From Clostridium sp. (GTDB lineage Bacteria; Bacillota; Clostridia; Lachnospirales; Lachnospiraceae): a stretch of DNA of 12,485 bases. The notes under the pieces are model-generated. The model saw only the letters and a list, made by a program, of their open reading frames with translations, was not told the DNA's origin and did no database searches. Within the stretch, counting starts at the first letter, position 1. Each line of letters opens with the position of its first letter. Below are positions 1-7,405 of the stretch, piece after piece. The position numbers and the translations under genes were made by a program. Location: the NCBI GenBank assembly GCA_023664325.1, contig JAMPFS010000071.1, forward strand, positions 1-12,485, read 5' to 3'.

Positions 1-54
1 AAGAAGCTTATTTTCTGCATGATTTGTGCGAATTATTTTTACCTTTCAGAACTG

Positions 55-85
55 AAAACTATTACATTCACAATAGTTTTTATTG
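55..85 (+). terminator. possible weak terminator hairpin upstream of the leader
   Basis: A 9-bp perfect inverted repeat (55-63 with 72-80, loop of 8) ends in a run of T and is followed by TATTG. The stem is almost all A/T, so it would be unstable. It could end transcription of a gene lying left of the window, but no coding sequence is visible in 1-150 on either strand, so the role is a guess. Confidence 0.3.
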
Positions 86-152
86 CATTCATACCAACTG
101 TCAAACTTCCGCATAAAAATGTCAACTATTTCAGCAAGTTCGTTTAGATTTC

Positions 153-181
153 TTCCATTCCACTTCCCTTCATGCTATAAT
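153..181 (+). promoter_or_regulatory. promoter for the leader ORF and ABC exporter
   Basis: A consensus TATAAT lies at 176-181, preceded by a TG at 173-174 (extended -10 type). A weak -35 (TTCCAT, 153-158) sits exactly 17 bases upstream. Transcription would start near 188, giving an untranslated leader of about 175 bases before the ATG at 362, which contains the small ORF and inverted repeats. This is the best sigma-A promoter seen in the left 2 kb. Confidence 0.6.
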
Positions 182-220
182 GAACAAGTTATTAAAAAAA
201 CAGAATTTGAGGTGAATAAA

Positions 221-265
221 ATGATAAATTATATCCGAGATAACAACTCAGTACAGTTGATTTAA
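221..265 (+). CDS. 14-residue leader peptide ORF upstream of ABC exporter
   Basis: The ORF encodes MINYIRDNNSVQLI and stops at TAA. It has a good ribosome binding site (TGAGGTG, about 207-213) at suitable spacing and follows the promoter at 153-181 directly. Its last codons (Ser10 to Leu13) overlap a sequence that is repeated in inverted form at 279-287 and 312-322 and in direct form at 353-361. This layout recalls the leader peptides of translational attenuators such as those of erm and cat resistance genes, where ribosome position selects the RNA fold. That is inference. It could instead be the remnant of a lost gene. No hydrophobic or secretion features are visible. Confidence 0.45.
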   Translation: MINYIRDNNSVQLI

Positions 266-361
266 GCTGTTAGCAGATTGTACTGAGGATTATGAAACTT
301 GCTGACAGTCACAACTGTACTGTTTCCATACGAATATTAACATTCAAAAAGGAGTACAGTT
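247..361 (+). promoter_or_regulatory. alternating inverted-repeat leader (attenuator-like)
   Basis: Four related segments occur. A (249-259) holds AGTACAGTT and lies inside the leader ORF. B (279-287) is TGTACTGAG. C (312-322) is CAACTGTACTG. D (353-361) is AGTACAGTT again, lying between the ribosome binding site AAAAAGGAG and the ATG at 362. A pairs perfectly with B (247-255 with 279-287, 9 bp) or with C (11 bp, extended by 266-276 with 299-309 using G-U pairs). C pairs perfectly with D (9 bp). A:C and C:D exclude each other, and C:D would occlude the translation start. The pairing is seen in the sequence; a regulatory switch is inferred. Confidence 0.5.
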
Positions 362-2003
362 ATGCGTTATATAAAAGAAATTTTAAAGAAGAATCGAAAT
401 TGGGTAATTGTATATCTGGGAATCGGATTGTGCAATGCTCTTTTAACAAATTATAAGGCTGTCTATTTTCAAAGGATTGTAGATGGCTTCACGAAGCGGA
501 CAATAACCATTTATGGAATTTTGTTTTATGGTATGATTCTCTTTGTAAATTACGGATTAAACTATTTTGACGAATACCCGAAAGCAAAATTGGAAAATGA
601 GATTTATCTGGATTTCAAATTATTGGCATTACGCAAAATCAGCACAATGGATTATGCCGAATACCAAAAACTGGGAACCGGTAAATTGGTACAGCAGATT
701 GAAAATGGCGCCAATGCGGGCAAAGGTGTTCTCTACGACTTTTGGTTCTGCGTTGCCAGAAATTTGATTCCGACGATTTTGTTCAGCCTGTATTTTATCT
801 GGAACATAGACCGCAACATCACCTGTTTTCTGATAAGCGGATATATCGTTGTCTTTCTCGTAACCAATCTGCTGCTGAAAGGATTGTATCGGATCAAGGA
901 AAAAATATTAACCAATGAGGAGGAACTCAACCATTTTCTCGTACGTGGTTTCATGGAAATGCCCCTTTTCCGCATGAAGCGCCAATTTCCGGGCGAAATA
1001 AAAAAAGCAATCAATGCCAAAGGAATTATTGTATCATCCAAAGTAAAAATGACTATGATACACGAAGCATTTTTTACTGTATTTGCATTGCTTGTTGCCT
1101 GTCTGGATATGGGGATTTTCGTCTATGCGTGGAAAAACAGCCATCTGTCAATTGGAGAAATTGTCGCACTCATCACACTGATTGATAATGCGTATACGCC
1201 TATCGCCATATTTAATGTGCTATATGTCCAGTACAAATTGAATAAGACAGCCTGGCTGCGGTTTACGAATCTGCTGGATTTGAAAGAGGATGCGCAGTTA
1301 CAGAAGGGTGCGGTGTTTGACAGGCTTACCGATGCGGTTCAAATTGAAAATTTATCATTTTCCTATGAGAACAAGGAAGTGCTTCATGATATCAGCATTA
1401 CAATTAAAAAGGGAGAAAAAGTAGCATTTGTCGGCGCATCCGGTTCCGGAAAATCAACACTTGCAAAACTATTAGCCGGGCTGCTTAAATATGATAACGG
1501 CAATATCCTTTTTGACGGCAAACCGCTTAGCGCATTTTCATTGGAATCGCTGTATAAAAAAATATCCTATTTTTCGCAGGATACACCCGTTTTTGACGGC
1601 ACAATCCGGGAAAATCTTGTATTTGACAAAGAGGTTCCCGACTCTGATATCCTTACGAGCCTTGAACACACGCAGATGCTGCCCCTGCTCGCATCACTGG
1701 ACAAAGGCATGGAGAAAACAGCGGTTAGCATTAGCCAGACTCTGGTTTGAACATCCAGACATCATCTTGTTGGATGAAGCAACCTCGGCACTGGATAATC
1801 TGACAGAACGCATTGTCATCCAAAATGTTGTCAGACAGTCAAATCACGCCGCTGTCATCGTAATTGCCCATCGCCTGGCTGCCATCCGCAGCTTTGACAA
1901 AATTATTGTGTTTCAAAACGGAACCGTTGCCGATAGTGGAACTTTCAGGGAATTACTGAAAAACAACTGCTATTTCAGGGAATTGTACCAAAAAGAACAA
2001 TAA
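362..2003 (+). pseudogene. ABC exporter (membrane domain + ATPase), frameshifted, signature motif deleted
   Basis: The start ATG follows AAAAAGGAG at good spacing. Residues about 1-310 form a six-helix exporter membrane domain (N-terminal KKNRNWVIVYLGIG helix). The ATPase follows, with Walker A GASGSGKST at about residues 358-366 and a Q-loop (ISYFSQD). The frame ends at TGA 1748-1750. The adjacent frame, from about 1716, continues with KQRLALARLW, Walker B and D-loop (IILLDEATSALD) and the H-loop (VIVIAHRLAAI) to TAA 2001-2003. The stretch that should hold LSGGQ is missing between GME (about 1712) and KQR (about 1716), so about 15-20 residues were lost along with the frame. A functional family member is about 580 residues. 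The substrate cannot be told, and no partner half-transporter is visible. ATP hydrolysis should be lost. Confidence 0.88.
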
Positions 2004-2008
2004 CAACA

Positions 2009-2050
2009 CTGCGTTTCAGGGGCAGTGAAGGCATAGTTCCTGAAACGCAG
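2009..2050. terminator. bidirectional terminator hairpin between convergent units
   Basis: A perfect 12-bp stem (2009-2020 CTGCGTTTCAGG with 2039-2050) has an 18-base loop that can extend the stem by G-U pairs. It lies 6 bases after the ABC exporter stop and downstream of the minus-strand operon. On the minus strand the stem is followed by a T-rich tail (TGTTGTTATTGTTCTTTTTGG region). On the plus strand the tail is A-rich and poor. It most likely terminates the long minus-strand operon, and possibly both units. Confidence 0.6.
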
Positions 2051-2133
2051 CAAACAGCAAAAAAGATTTTATGTCCCAAAACATAATGTTTACAAACATA
2101 AAAAATACATTATATAAAGAGAGCTTCTTCCCC

Positions 2134-3384
2134 TCACCCGCGCGGCAGATACTGCACGGCAATCCGGTTTTCCGGCTTCGTATCGCACAGATAAAGGACA
2201 ATCAGAAATATCCATTCCAGCGGTTTCATCAGGATATATACGATATCCGCTGCGGTCTTTGTCCGGATCAGCTTGGCAATGGGAAATCCGCAGGTATCAT
2301 ATACATGCCTCACCAGGCGGTGAAATTTCGGCAGGCGTTCCTCTAAGACCTGCTCAAATGCATTGGCAATACAAAGCTGCCGGTTTACGACCACACGGTG
2401 TCCGTGGCGTTCCCCCATGCGGAGCGGCTTCACAATCTGCGCATGCCCGCCTGCCGCAACCGTGCATAAATAGTGTTCGTCCACCCAGACATTTTGCGGG
2501 GCTGTCTGCTGCGACAGCCGCCAGTCTGCCGTTTCCGTCCACGCTTTGATTAAATCGTCCGGTCTTTGCCCGCATAATACAAGAATACAAAGAATCACGC
2601 CTAACAGCGGAAGCATGAAAATCAATGCCAAAACCGGCCAGTACGCAGCATTTCCCAGTTTACGGTTTAAGGCAGCCAAAACAGGCTTTTCCGCATAATG
2701 GGTTTCCTCTTTTGCTTCAAGCATGTTCCACTCCGCAATTTTACTGCGAATGGTTTTCAGCACAATCACGATACAGTTAAACGGAAACAGGCAGGTGATA
2801 CCGGCGCGGGGGCTGATCTCGCAAAGCTGTATGCACCAAAGCAGGCACTGCGACACGCCCAGATACATTGCCGACATGGACAATACGATAACCAGCGGCG
2901 GCAGCTTCTCCAATTTAAACAGGGAAAGCACCAGATAACCGAGGATTCCCACCGCACACAGGACAAACACAGTCGGCCATGCCCCCGTCCACACCGGCTG
3001 ATGCTTCTGATAGTTATACAGCACCTCGTCCCACTTAGCGGCTATTATGACATCAAACAGCTCCATAACGGACAACAGCAGGCCAAAATAGAGCAAGCCC
3101 AAAACCAGTGACACATATTCAAATTTTTTTAAATTTTTCTGCCAGATCACATCTTTGGGAATAAAGAATAACGCTGCCAGATTAATCACGGTCAGCAAAA
3201 GCGGATAAAACACGAATAAACCAACAAATACCGCCTCTGCAAACCAGCCGCTAGTTAATGAAAGCAGCTCCAAAAACAGCATGCCTACCATGCTGATACT
3301 GACCGTCAATGCCAGAGAATAGAAAACCGGCGCCTTTTTGATCCGTTCTATTACCTTTTTGATCCGTTCCATTATTTTTCCCAT
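2134..3384 (-). CDS. polytopic membrane protein, DUF6688-like
   Basis: This 416-residue protein starts at the ATG at 3384, which follows AAGGAGAAGG with 7 bases of spacing. A longer frame exists from an ATG at 3411 but has no ribosome binding site. A basic amphipathic N-terminus (KKVIERIKK) precedes about seven hydrophobic segments: roughly residues 20-45, 50-75, 90-115, 140-160, 168-195, 250-280 and, near the C-terminus, IVYILMKPLEWIFLIVLYL. A hydrophilic stretch of about 90 residues (starting near TETADW) contains three histidines. The C-terminal motif CDTKPENRIAVQYLP and overall layout resemble DUF6688 proteins of Bacillota; this is from memory and not checked. Molecular function is unknown. 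It is the last gene of the operon, one base after the preceding small ORF. Confidence 0.8.
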   Translation of the reverse strand: MGKIMERIKKVIERIKKAPVFYSLALTVSISMVGMLFLELLSLTSGWFAEAVFVGLFVFYPLLLTVINLAALFFIPKDVIWQKNLKKFEYVSLVLGLLYFGLLLSVMELFDVIIAAKWDEVLYNYQKHQPVWTGAWPTVFVLCAVGILGYLVLSLFKLEKLPPLVIVLSMSAMYLGVSQCLLWCIQLCEISPRAGITCLFPFNCIVIVLKTIRSKIAEWNMLEAKEETHYAEKPVLAALNRKLGNAAYWPVLALIFMLPLLGVILCILVLCGQRPDDLIKAWTETADWRLSQQTAPQNVWVDEHYLCTVAAGGHAQIVKPLRMGERHGHRVVVNRQLCIANAFEQVLEERLPKFHRLVRHVYDTCGFPIAKLIRTKTAADIVYILMKPLEWIFLIVLYLCDTKPENRIAVQYLPRG

Positions 3385-3385
3385 T

Positions 3386-3532
3386 TCAATTCCTTCTCCT
3401 TCCTTGCCCATAAAAATACTCTGCCGTAAACTGCGTTTTCGTCACATTAAAATCATCTGCCAACGGATAAAGAAAACCATGCCAATTATTGGCTATTATA
3501 CACCATATCACGAAAAAATCCATAATATTCAT
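3386..3532 (-). CDS. 48-residue small protein filling the operon gap
   Basis: This short ORF starts at an ATG (3532-3530) that overlaps the TGA of the upstream gene by four bases (ATGA). It ends at TGA 3388-3386, one base before the ATG of the downstream gene, so it exactly fills the gap. The product begins MNIMDFFVIWCIIANNWHGF, a short hydrophobic start, and continues with a polar part containing LYPLADDF and a basic end (GQGRRRN). The downstream gene's ribosome binding site lies inside its last codons. Coupled start and stop junctions support real translation. It could also be a remnant of a larger gene. No family is recognised. Confidence 0.55.
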   Translation of the reverse strand: MNIMDFFVIWCIIANNWHGFLYPLADDFNVTKTQFTAEYFYGQGRRRN

Positions 3533-3957
3533 GTTTTCCGCTTCCTCCCTTTTATCGCCATAACACCGTCCACAATTGTCTTCACAAGCAGGAACACAAG
3601 GCTACAAACCTCCACATAAATCGCATATGGGAACGGCGCGCCCTCTATGCCGCCCATTACACCCCAGATAAACGACCAGACGATCAAAACGGCTGCCGCC
3701 GCCATCCCCAATAAGTCAAGCCACACCATCGCCTTTCTCCATTTTTTGATATAGGACAGTCCGCCCAGTATAATGCTTACGCACTCCGTAAAAAAGTACT
3801 GGGCAAGCATGACATAGACCACAAGATAGGCAAAGATATCATTCGCCTCCATTTCCATCTGCAGGATATGCATGATATTTGCGCCAATCAGCAGCACAAT
3901 CTGCAAAACCGTAAATACGGTATTTCCGATTTCATATCTTTTTTCCGCTTTTTCCAT
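3529..3957 (-). CDS. small four-helix membrane protein, unknown function
   Basis: The protein has 142 residues. The start at 3957 follows AAGGAG with 8 bases of spacing. The open frame continues 23 codons further upstream, but those overlap the preceding gene and lack a ribosome binding site. Four hydrophobic segments are visible at roughly residues 12-32, 41-66, 77-100 and 109-130 (for example VLQIVLLIGANIMHIL and MAAAAVLIVWSFIWGVMGG). The C-terminal tail is basic (AIKGRKRKT), which suggests a cytoplasmic end. It lies 5 bases after the upstream paralogue and overlaps the next small ORF by four bases, so it is translated within the operon. Its first residues (MEK) and leader match those of the broken gene at 4567-4816, beyond which similarity stops. 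Confidence 0.8.
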   Translation of the reverse strand: MEKAEKRYEIGNTVFTVLQIVLLIGANIMHILQMEMEANDIFAYLVVYVMLAQYFFTECVSIILGGLSYIKKWRKAMVWLDLLGMAAAAVLIVWSFIWGVMGGIEGAPFPYAIYVEVCSLVFLLVKTIVDGVMAIKGRKRKT

Positions 3958-3962
3958 TAAAT

Positions 3963-4544
3963 TTACTCCTTCTTTACTTTCCTGCTTAATAAATGCGCCA
4001 CAACGATATCGGCAGCCATAATACAAGAACCGATCCCATACAGCACGGCTTTCCTCTTCGTAATCACCCCGTCAGCTTTTGCCCGGAGGACTCCGGCAAT
4101 TGCGATGGAGCCGGAATGAAATACAAAACCAAGCCATAAGAACAAAGCGGGAAACATCGCCGCAATCGTAAGCACTGACAGCGGACTTCGCTGCGGCGGC
4201 AAAACGGAGTCCGTTCCAAATACACTAAATGCCAGAATGATCCATGCCTGGCACGCTGCCTGGAACACATTGACCGGAAGATAGAGATATTTTAACAAAA
4301 GATTTGCCCGCAGTAACTTTTTGGTATCCCATTTCTGCTTCACCGCCAGCACTGCCGCAAGGATATTACAAACGATACCGCTTATAAATGCGGCCAGTAC
4401 GAAAAGGAACAGAATGCCAGAAAGCTTATTACCTGCCCTGTCATCTGAAAACCCGTTAGAATCGGATAAAAGGATCAGCAGCATCCAAACATCAAACAAG
4501 CCGGCATATAGCATACTCGGCAGTAACAGCATATATTTTTTCAT
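3963..4544 (-). CDS. multi-pass membrane protein, paralogue copy B
   Basis: The 193-residue product starts MKKYMLLLPSMLYAGL at the ATG at 4544, after GGGGGAG with 9 bases of spacing. A 50-codon in-frame extension upstream has no start signals and lies over the frameshifted gene. Hydrophobic segments are at roughly residues 5-25, 42-68, 82-108, 118-145 and 165-187. It is a clear paralogue of the 187-residue protein encoded at 4822-5385. Nearly identical blocks are FISGIVCNILAAVLAVKQKW, RANLLLKYLYLP, FHSGSIAIAG, VLYGIGS and VVAHLLSRKVKK, with divergent segments between them. The conserved KQKW-to-LRANLL loop and HSGSIAIAG helix probably carry the function. No known family is recognised. Confidence 0.82.
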   Translation of the reverse strand: MKKYMLLLPSMLYAGLFDVWMLLILLSDSNGFSDDRAGNKLSGILFLFVLAAFISGIVCNILAAVLAVKQKWDTKKLLRANLLLKYLYLPVNVFQAACQAWIILAFSVFGTDSVLPPQRSPLSVLTIAAMFPALFLWLGFVFHSGSIAIAGVLRAKADGVITKRKAVLYGIGSCIMAADIVVAHLLSRKVKKE

Positions 4545-4566
4545 GATTCCATTCTCCCCCTCTCTG

Positions 4567-4816
4567 TCATTTATCCGCCACAAAGAAAAACTGCAAAATA
4601 CCATGAACGGCCACCATTTTCTTTGTGCGCACTTTCTCCTTTGCCGATACGCACAGATAGGCAATGGCATATGGCGCACCGAATGCCAATACAAGCCAGC
4701 CCGCAGCCGCCTCTATGAAAGCAAGCATCGGCCCTACAAAGATCATGATATCCCTTCTTCTGCCCCGTCATTTGTACTGCCGGCTGCTGTAATGCACTAT
4801 TTATCTGTTTTTCCAT
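4567..4816 (-). pseudogene. small two-helix membrane protein gene, frameshifted
   Basis: The first frame starts at the ATG at 4816 (AAGAAGG-type ribosome binding site) and reads MEKQINSALQQPAVQMTGQK before becoming a cysteine-rich nonsense sequence that ends near 4571. From about 4752 the neighbouring frame reads RDIMIFVGPMLAFIEAAAGW, then a second hydrophobic helix (LVLAFGAPYAIAYLCVSA), a basic KEKVRTKK loop and a third hydrophobic stretch, ending at TGA 4567-4569. Joined by removal of one base in the AGAAGAAGGG tract, they form an 82-residue protein. The second part also has its own ATG at 4746 after GAAGGG, so a 59-residue protein could still be made. It lies between the two paralogues, 5 bases after one and 22 before the other. 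Confidence 0.6.
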
Positions 4817-4821
4817 TGAAT

Positions 4822-5385
4822 TTACCCCTTCTTTACTTTCCTGCTTAATAAATGTGCCACAACGATATCAATAACCACAATAAAAGAGCCGATTCCATAC
4901 AGCACTGTTTCCTTCTTCGCAATCACCCCGTCAGTTTTTGCCCGGAGGATTCCGGCAATTGCGATCGAGCCGGAATGAAAGGCAGCGCCAAACCCGAAAA
5001 CCGCACACAAACCTATGCCCAGAAACAGGAACAGCGACATAAAATTGAAGTCCTTTCCTAACACCAAAATCCCCATTATTCCCATAACAAAACCGAATAC
5101 CCCCAGCAGGTCAAGCGGAAGATAGAGATATTTTAATAAAAGATTTGCCCGCAGTACTTCTTTTGTATTCCATTTCTGCTTCACCGCCAGCACTGCCGCA
5201 AGGATATTGCAAACAATACCGCTTATAAATGTGACCAGTATGAAAATGGACATAACGCTAAAAAGCATTGTACTTGTTCTTTCATAGGAAGGATCCGAAA
5301 GATCCGGCAAAAGCATAAGCGGTATCCCCAGGTAAAGCGAAGCGACGTACAGCATGCTCGGCAGTAACAGCATATATTTTTTCAT
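4822..5385 (-). CDS. multi-pass membrane protein, paralogue copy A
   Basis: The 187-residue protein starts MKKYMLLLPSMLYVASLYLG at an ATG that overlaps the TGA of the preceding gene (ATGA at 5382-5385), a translationally coupled start. About five hydrophobic segments are visible, at roughly residues 5-27, 42-68, 88-110, 115-138 and 160-182. It shares whole-length similarity with the 193-residue protein at 3963-4544; the two differ mainly in residues 14-50 and 92-125. The C-terminus is basic (SRKVKKG). The DNA homology between the copies runs from just before the start codon through the intergenic spacer into the first codons of the next gene, which points to a tandem duplication. Function is unknown. 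Confidence 0.83.
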   Translation of the reverse strand: MKKYMLLLPSMLYVASLYLGIPLMLLPDLSDPSYERTSTMLFSVMSIFILVTFISGIVCNILAAVLAVKQKWNTKEVLRANLLLKYLYLPLDLLGVFGFVMGIMGILVLGKDFNFMSLFLFLGIGLCAVFGFGAAFHSGSIAIAGILRAKTDGVIAKKETVLYGIGSFIVVIDIVVAHLLSRKVKKG

Positions 5386-6251
5386 GATGTTTCTTTCACC
5401 CCCAGCCTTTTTTTGACCTTATAAAACACGAACGGCGTAACGCCATACTGTATCACAGTCTCCCCGTCCCCTTTTATCTCCAGTAAAAAGTATGGCAGAT
5501 GCCGATTGCTTCCCATCCAATGCACCCGGCAGTCTGTGATGCCAAAACGTGGCATCACCCATGCTCCCGCATTGTTATAGCAAAACAGATATTTTCTCCC
5601 AAGCCATATCCGGTGTCCCATATAAGCCGCAGATAAAAAGTCCTGATTTAACTCGGCAAAAGCAATCCCGTTTCGCTCCGCATACTGCAGCAGATTGCCG
5701 TTTTGTTTCCGCATGGCACGGAGATTGACTGCCGACCAGAAATAGCAGACTGCGCCGAGGATAATACCGAGAATCAATGCCAATACTCCATTTTCCGGCT
5801 CCCGCCTCCCCAGATAAATGCCAAACCCGGCAAGCAGGCTGCCCGCAGCAAAGCAAAGCAGAAAACGGCAGAGGTACGTTACATGGATGCCGGAACACAT
5901 CTTCTGCCAGAGCGCAGACTCTTTTATCTCCATAGAAACCGTTTTGTATTCCGCCTCACCCTGCCGCCCTGGGAACAACATGCCCCAGACCGTGCGGAAC
6001 AGCCGGGCATCCCCGACATAAGAATCCCCAAGCTTTCTTTTTAAATATGCCCCTAAAGCGCAGTAAACGCCAAGCAGCGCCAGCAGGACAAGCAAAAGAA
6101 TAAGCCAAACGGTAAGCAGCGCCTGCGGCACCACGCCATAGTGTTTATATTCCTGATAAATGCCTGCCCCCAGTATAATCTCCGCCAGCAAAATAAACAC
6201 GGCGGTCACCATGCAGTATAATTTGATATTGTCTAATTTTTCCTCATTCAT
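5382..6251 (-). CDS. four-helix membrane protein with C-terminal soluble domain
   Basis: This 289-residue protein starts at an ATG overlapping the previous stop by four bases (ATGA at 6248-6251), with AGGA six bases upstream. Two N-terminal helices lie at roughly residues 11-33 and 42-66. A cytoplasmic stretch follows (YLKRKLGD to KESALWQK), then two more helices at roughly 125-147 and 154-175. The last ~110 residues are soluble and strand-rich (IWLGRKYLFCYNNAGAWVMP, TDCRVHWMG, YFLLEIKGDG, VIQYGVTPFVFYK). This resembles the bacterial PH-like domains often attached to membrane helices, but that assignment is tentative. It is followed by a coupled start. No catalytic motif is visible. Confidence 0.78.
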   Translation of the reverse strand: MNEEKLDNIKLYCMVTAVFILLAEIILGAGIYQEYKHYGVVPQALLTVWLILLLVLLALLGVYCALGAYLKRKLGDSYVGDARLFRTVWGMLFPGRQGEAEYKTVSMEIKESALWQKMCSGIHVTYLCRFLLCFAAGSLLAGFGIYLGRREPENGVLALILGIILGAVCYFWSAVNLRAMRKQNGNLLQYAERNGIAFAELNQDFLSAAYMGHRIWLGRKYLFCYNNAGAWVMPRFGITDCRVHWMGSNRHLPYFLLEIKGDGETVIQYGVTPFVFYKVKKRLGVKETS

Positions 6252-6778
6252 GATATGTCCTGTATCCTCCCTGACTGTTGATAATAACGGATTACCAGCT
6301 GCTTTTTTCCCGTCTTTAACGCCTGCTCAACCATTTTCCTGTCCCTGCCCAGAATCGTAAACATGTTTTGCCGCCCTTCCGCCGAGACACCGGTCAGCAT
6401 ATCGTAACGTGGCCAACGGCTACTCAGGTTTACAATCCTGCAGTCCGACAACGTCGTTACGACAGGCTCCATCTCCTGCTCCCGCTTAATCCGTTTCAAA
6501 ATGATAAACCCCAAGCCGCCTAACAGCAGCCCTACGCCAAATATAATATAAAAGATAATGTCTACGTCGATATTTGACTTTTGCAATACCCGGCGGTAAA
6601 TGATTTCTGTGCCGCTGCCTGCAAACAGCAATATGCCGCCAGCGAATATCCGCATGCCTTCCGACCATACCGTCTGCCGCCCCTCATCGCCAATCCGGGT
6701 TTTGGTCTGCTGTATTCTAACTACAGACAGCAGCAAAATACCCGCGATGATAAAACAGATAAAAATGCACTTTTCCAT
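6248..6778 (-). CDS. small three-helix membrane protein, unknown function
   Basis: The product has 176 residues. The ATG at 6778 is preferred because it lies 5 bases after GGGAGGG; a GTG two codons upstream falls inside that ribosome binding site. Hydrophobic segments lie at roughly residues 4-20, 42-58 and 72-94 (IIFYIIFGVGLLLGGLGFIIL), followed by a basic KRIKREQ and a soluble C-terminal half of about 80 residues (VVTTLSDCRIVNLSSRWPRY and TILGRDRKMVEQALKTGKKQ). It is 30 bases after its upstream neighbour and overlaps the next gene by four bases. No family is recognised; co-translation suggests it works with the 289-residue protein that follows. Confidence 0.75.
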   Translation of the reverse strand: MEKCIFICFIIAGILLLSVVRIQQTKTRIGDEGRQTVWSEGMRIFAGGILLFAGSGTEIIYRRVLQKSNIDVDIIFYIIFGVGLLLGGLGFIILKRIKREQEMEPVVTTLSDCRIVNLSSRWPRYDMLTGVSAEGRQNMFTILGRDRKMVEQALKTGKKQLVIRYYQQSGRIQDIS

Positions 6779-6808
6779 ATTCACCCTCCCTCTCTCCTTA
6801 TCCCAATG

Positions 6809-7405
6809 TCAAAGCAGCATAATGAAATAATAAACGGTTCTTGAACACCAGTAAAGGATAAGTGCGGCAACAATGATGAGAATCCCATTATTCCGCCTCC
6901 GCATCCTTTCCGTTTTCTCCGTTTTCTCCTTTTGCCCTGTCTCAGTCAACAAAAATGCTGCCCCAACAAAAAAGATAACCGCTTCCAGAAAACAGCCTGC
7001 CACTCCGCCTGCCAAAACATAATTTTTCCTTTCGGCAATCCGCATGTCCCCAGCTTCATACAGATAGTAATCATACCACTCCCCCTCCTGATATTTTGCT
7101 GCGGTGGAAGATGAAACCAAAATCTGAAATCCATCCACTTCAAAATAAGTGGCAGGCAGGGTGCTTTTTCTCGGCCTCCCGGATGCCACCCGCACCTCCT
7201 CCTTCACAATCCCCGTGATGATTCCTCCCGTTTCCTGTTTTTCAAAGGCAAGCGGATAAAAAACGGACTTTGCAACATCCGGCAAAGCAGCTCCCGCTGC
7301 CACCATCAGCACAAAACAGAGCAGATAGCCATAGCCGTATAACGCCGGGTGCCTCTCACTCAGAAAAATAATCCTCTCCTGTACCCTCATCCAAATTCCC
7401 CGCAT
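6809..7405 (-). CDS. membrane protein with extracytoplasmic strand-rich domain
   Basis: The 198-residue call starts at the ATG at 7405, which has AAGGAG 9 bases upstream. It overlaps the end of the metallopeptidase gene by 50 bases. A second candidate ATG at 7387 would shorten the overlap to 32 bases but has a weaker site, and a much longer frame up to 7657 is antisense-like and unsupported. One helix spans roughly residues 24-42. A probable outside domain of about 80 residues follows (GGIITGIVKEEVRV, TYFEVDGFQILVSSS, YQEGEWYDYYLY), then helices at roughly 124-147 and 172-196 with a basic loop between (KEKTEKTERMRRR). The domain layout recalls DUF3592-type proteins but the match is weak. Function is unknown. 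Confidence 0.72.
   Translation of the reverse strand: MRGIWMRVQERIIFLSERHPALYGYGYLLCFVLMVAAGAALPDVAKSVFYPLAFEKQETGGIITGIVKEEVRVASGRPRKSTLPATYFEVDGFQILVSSSTAAKYQEGEWYDYYLYEAGDMRIAERKNYVLAGGVAGCFLEAVIFFVGAAFLLTETGQKEKTEKTERMRRRNNGILIIVAALILYWCSRTVYYFIMLL

Noticed and set aside
83..220. Upstream extension of the 14-codon leader ORF to a 60-residue protein
   Set aside because: The extension would cover the promoter at 153-181 and has no ribosome binding site at 83; the ATG at 221 has a good one.
733..1041. 102-codon minus-strand open frame inside the ABC exporter
   Set aside because: Antisense to well-matched exporter coding sequence, without a ribosome binding site or recognisable product.
2259..2549. 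Plus-strand open frames over the DUF6688-like gene
   Set aside because: Compositional shadows of the minus-strand gene in GC-richer DNA; they lack start signals.
3480..3494. GCCAA-TTA-TTGGC inverted repeat as a terminator
   Set aside because: The stem is only 5 bp with a poor T tail, and it lies inside the coupled 48-codon ORF.
4545..4694. 50-residue N-terminal extension of paralogue copy B
   Set aside because: Copy A begins at the equivalent MKKYM, the extension overlaps another gene in a different frame, and only the ATG at 4544 has a ribosome binding site.
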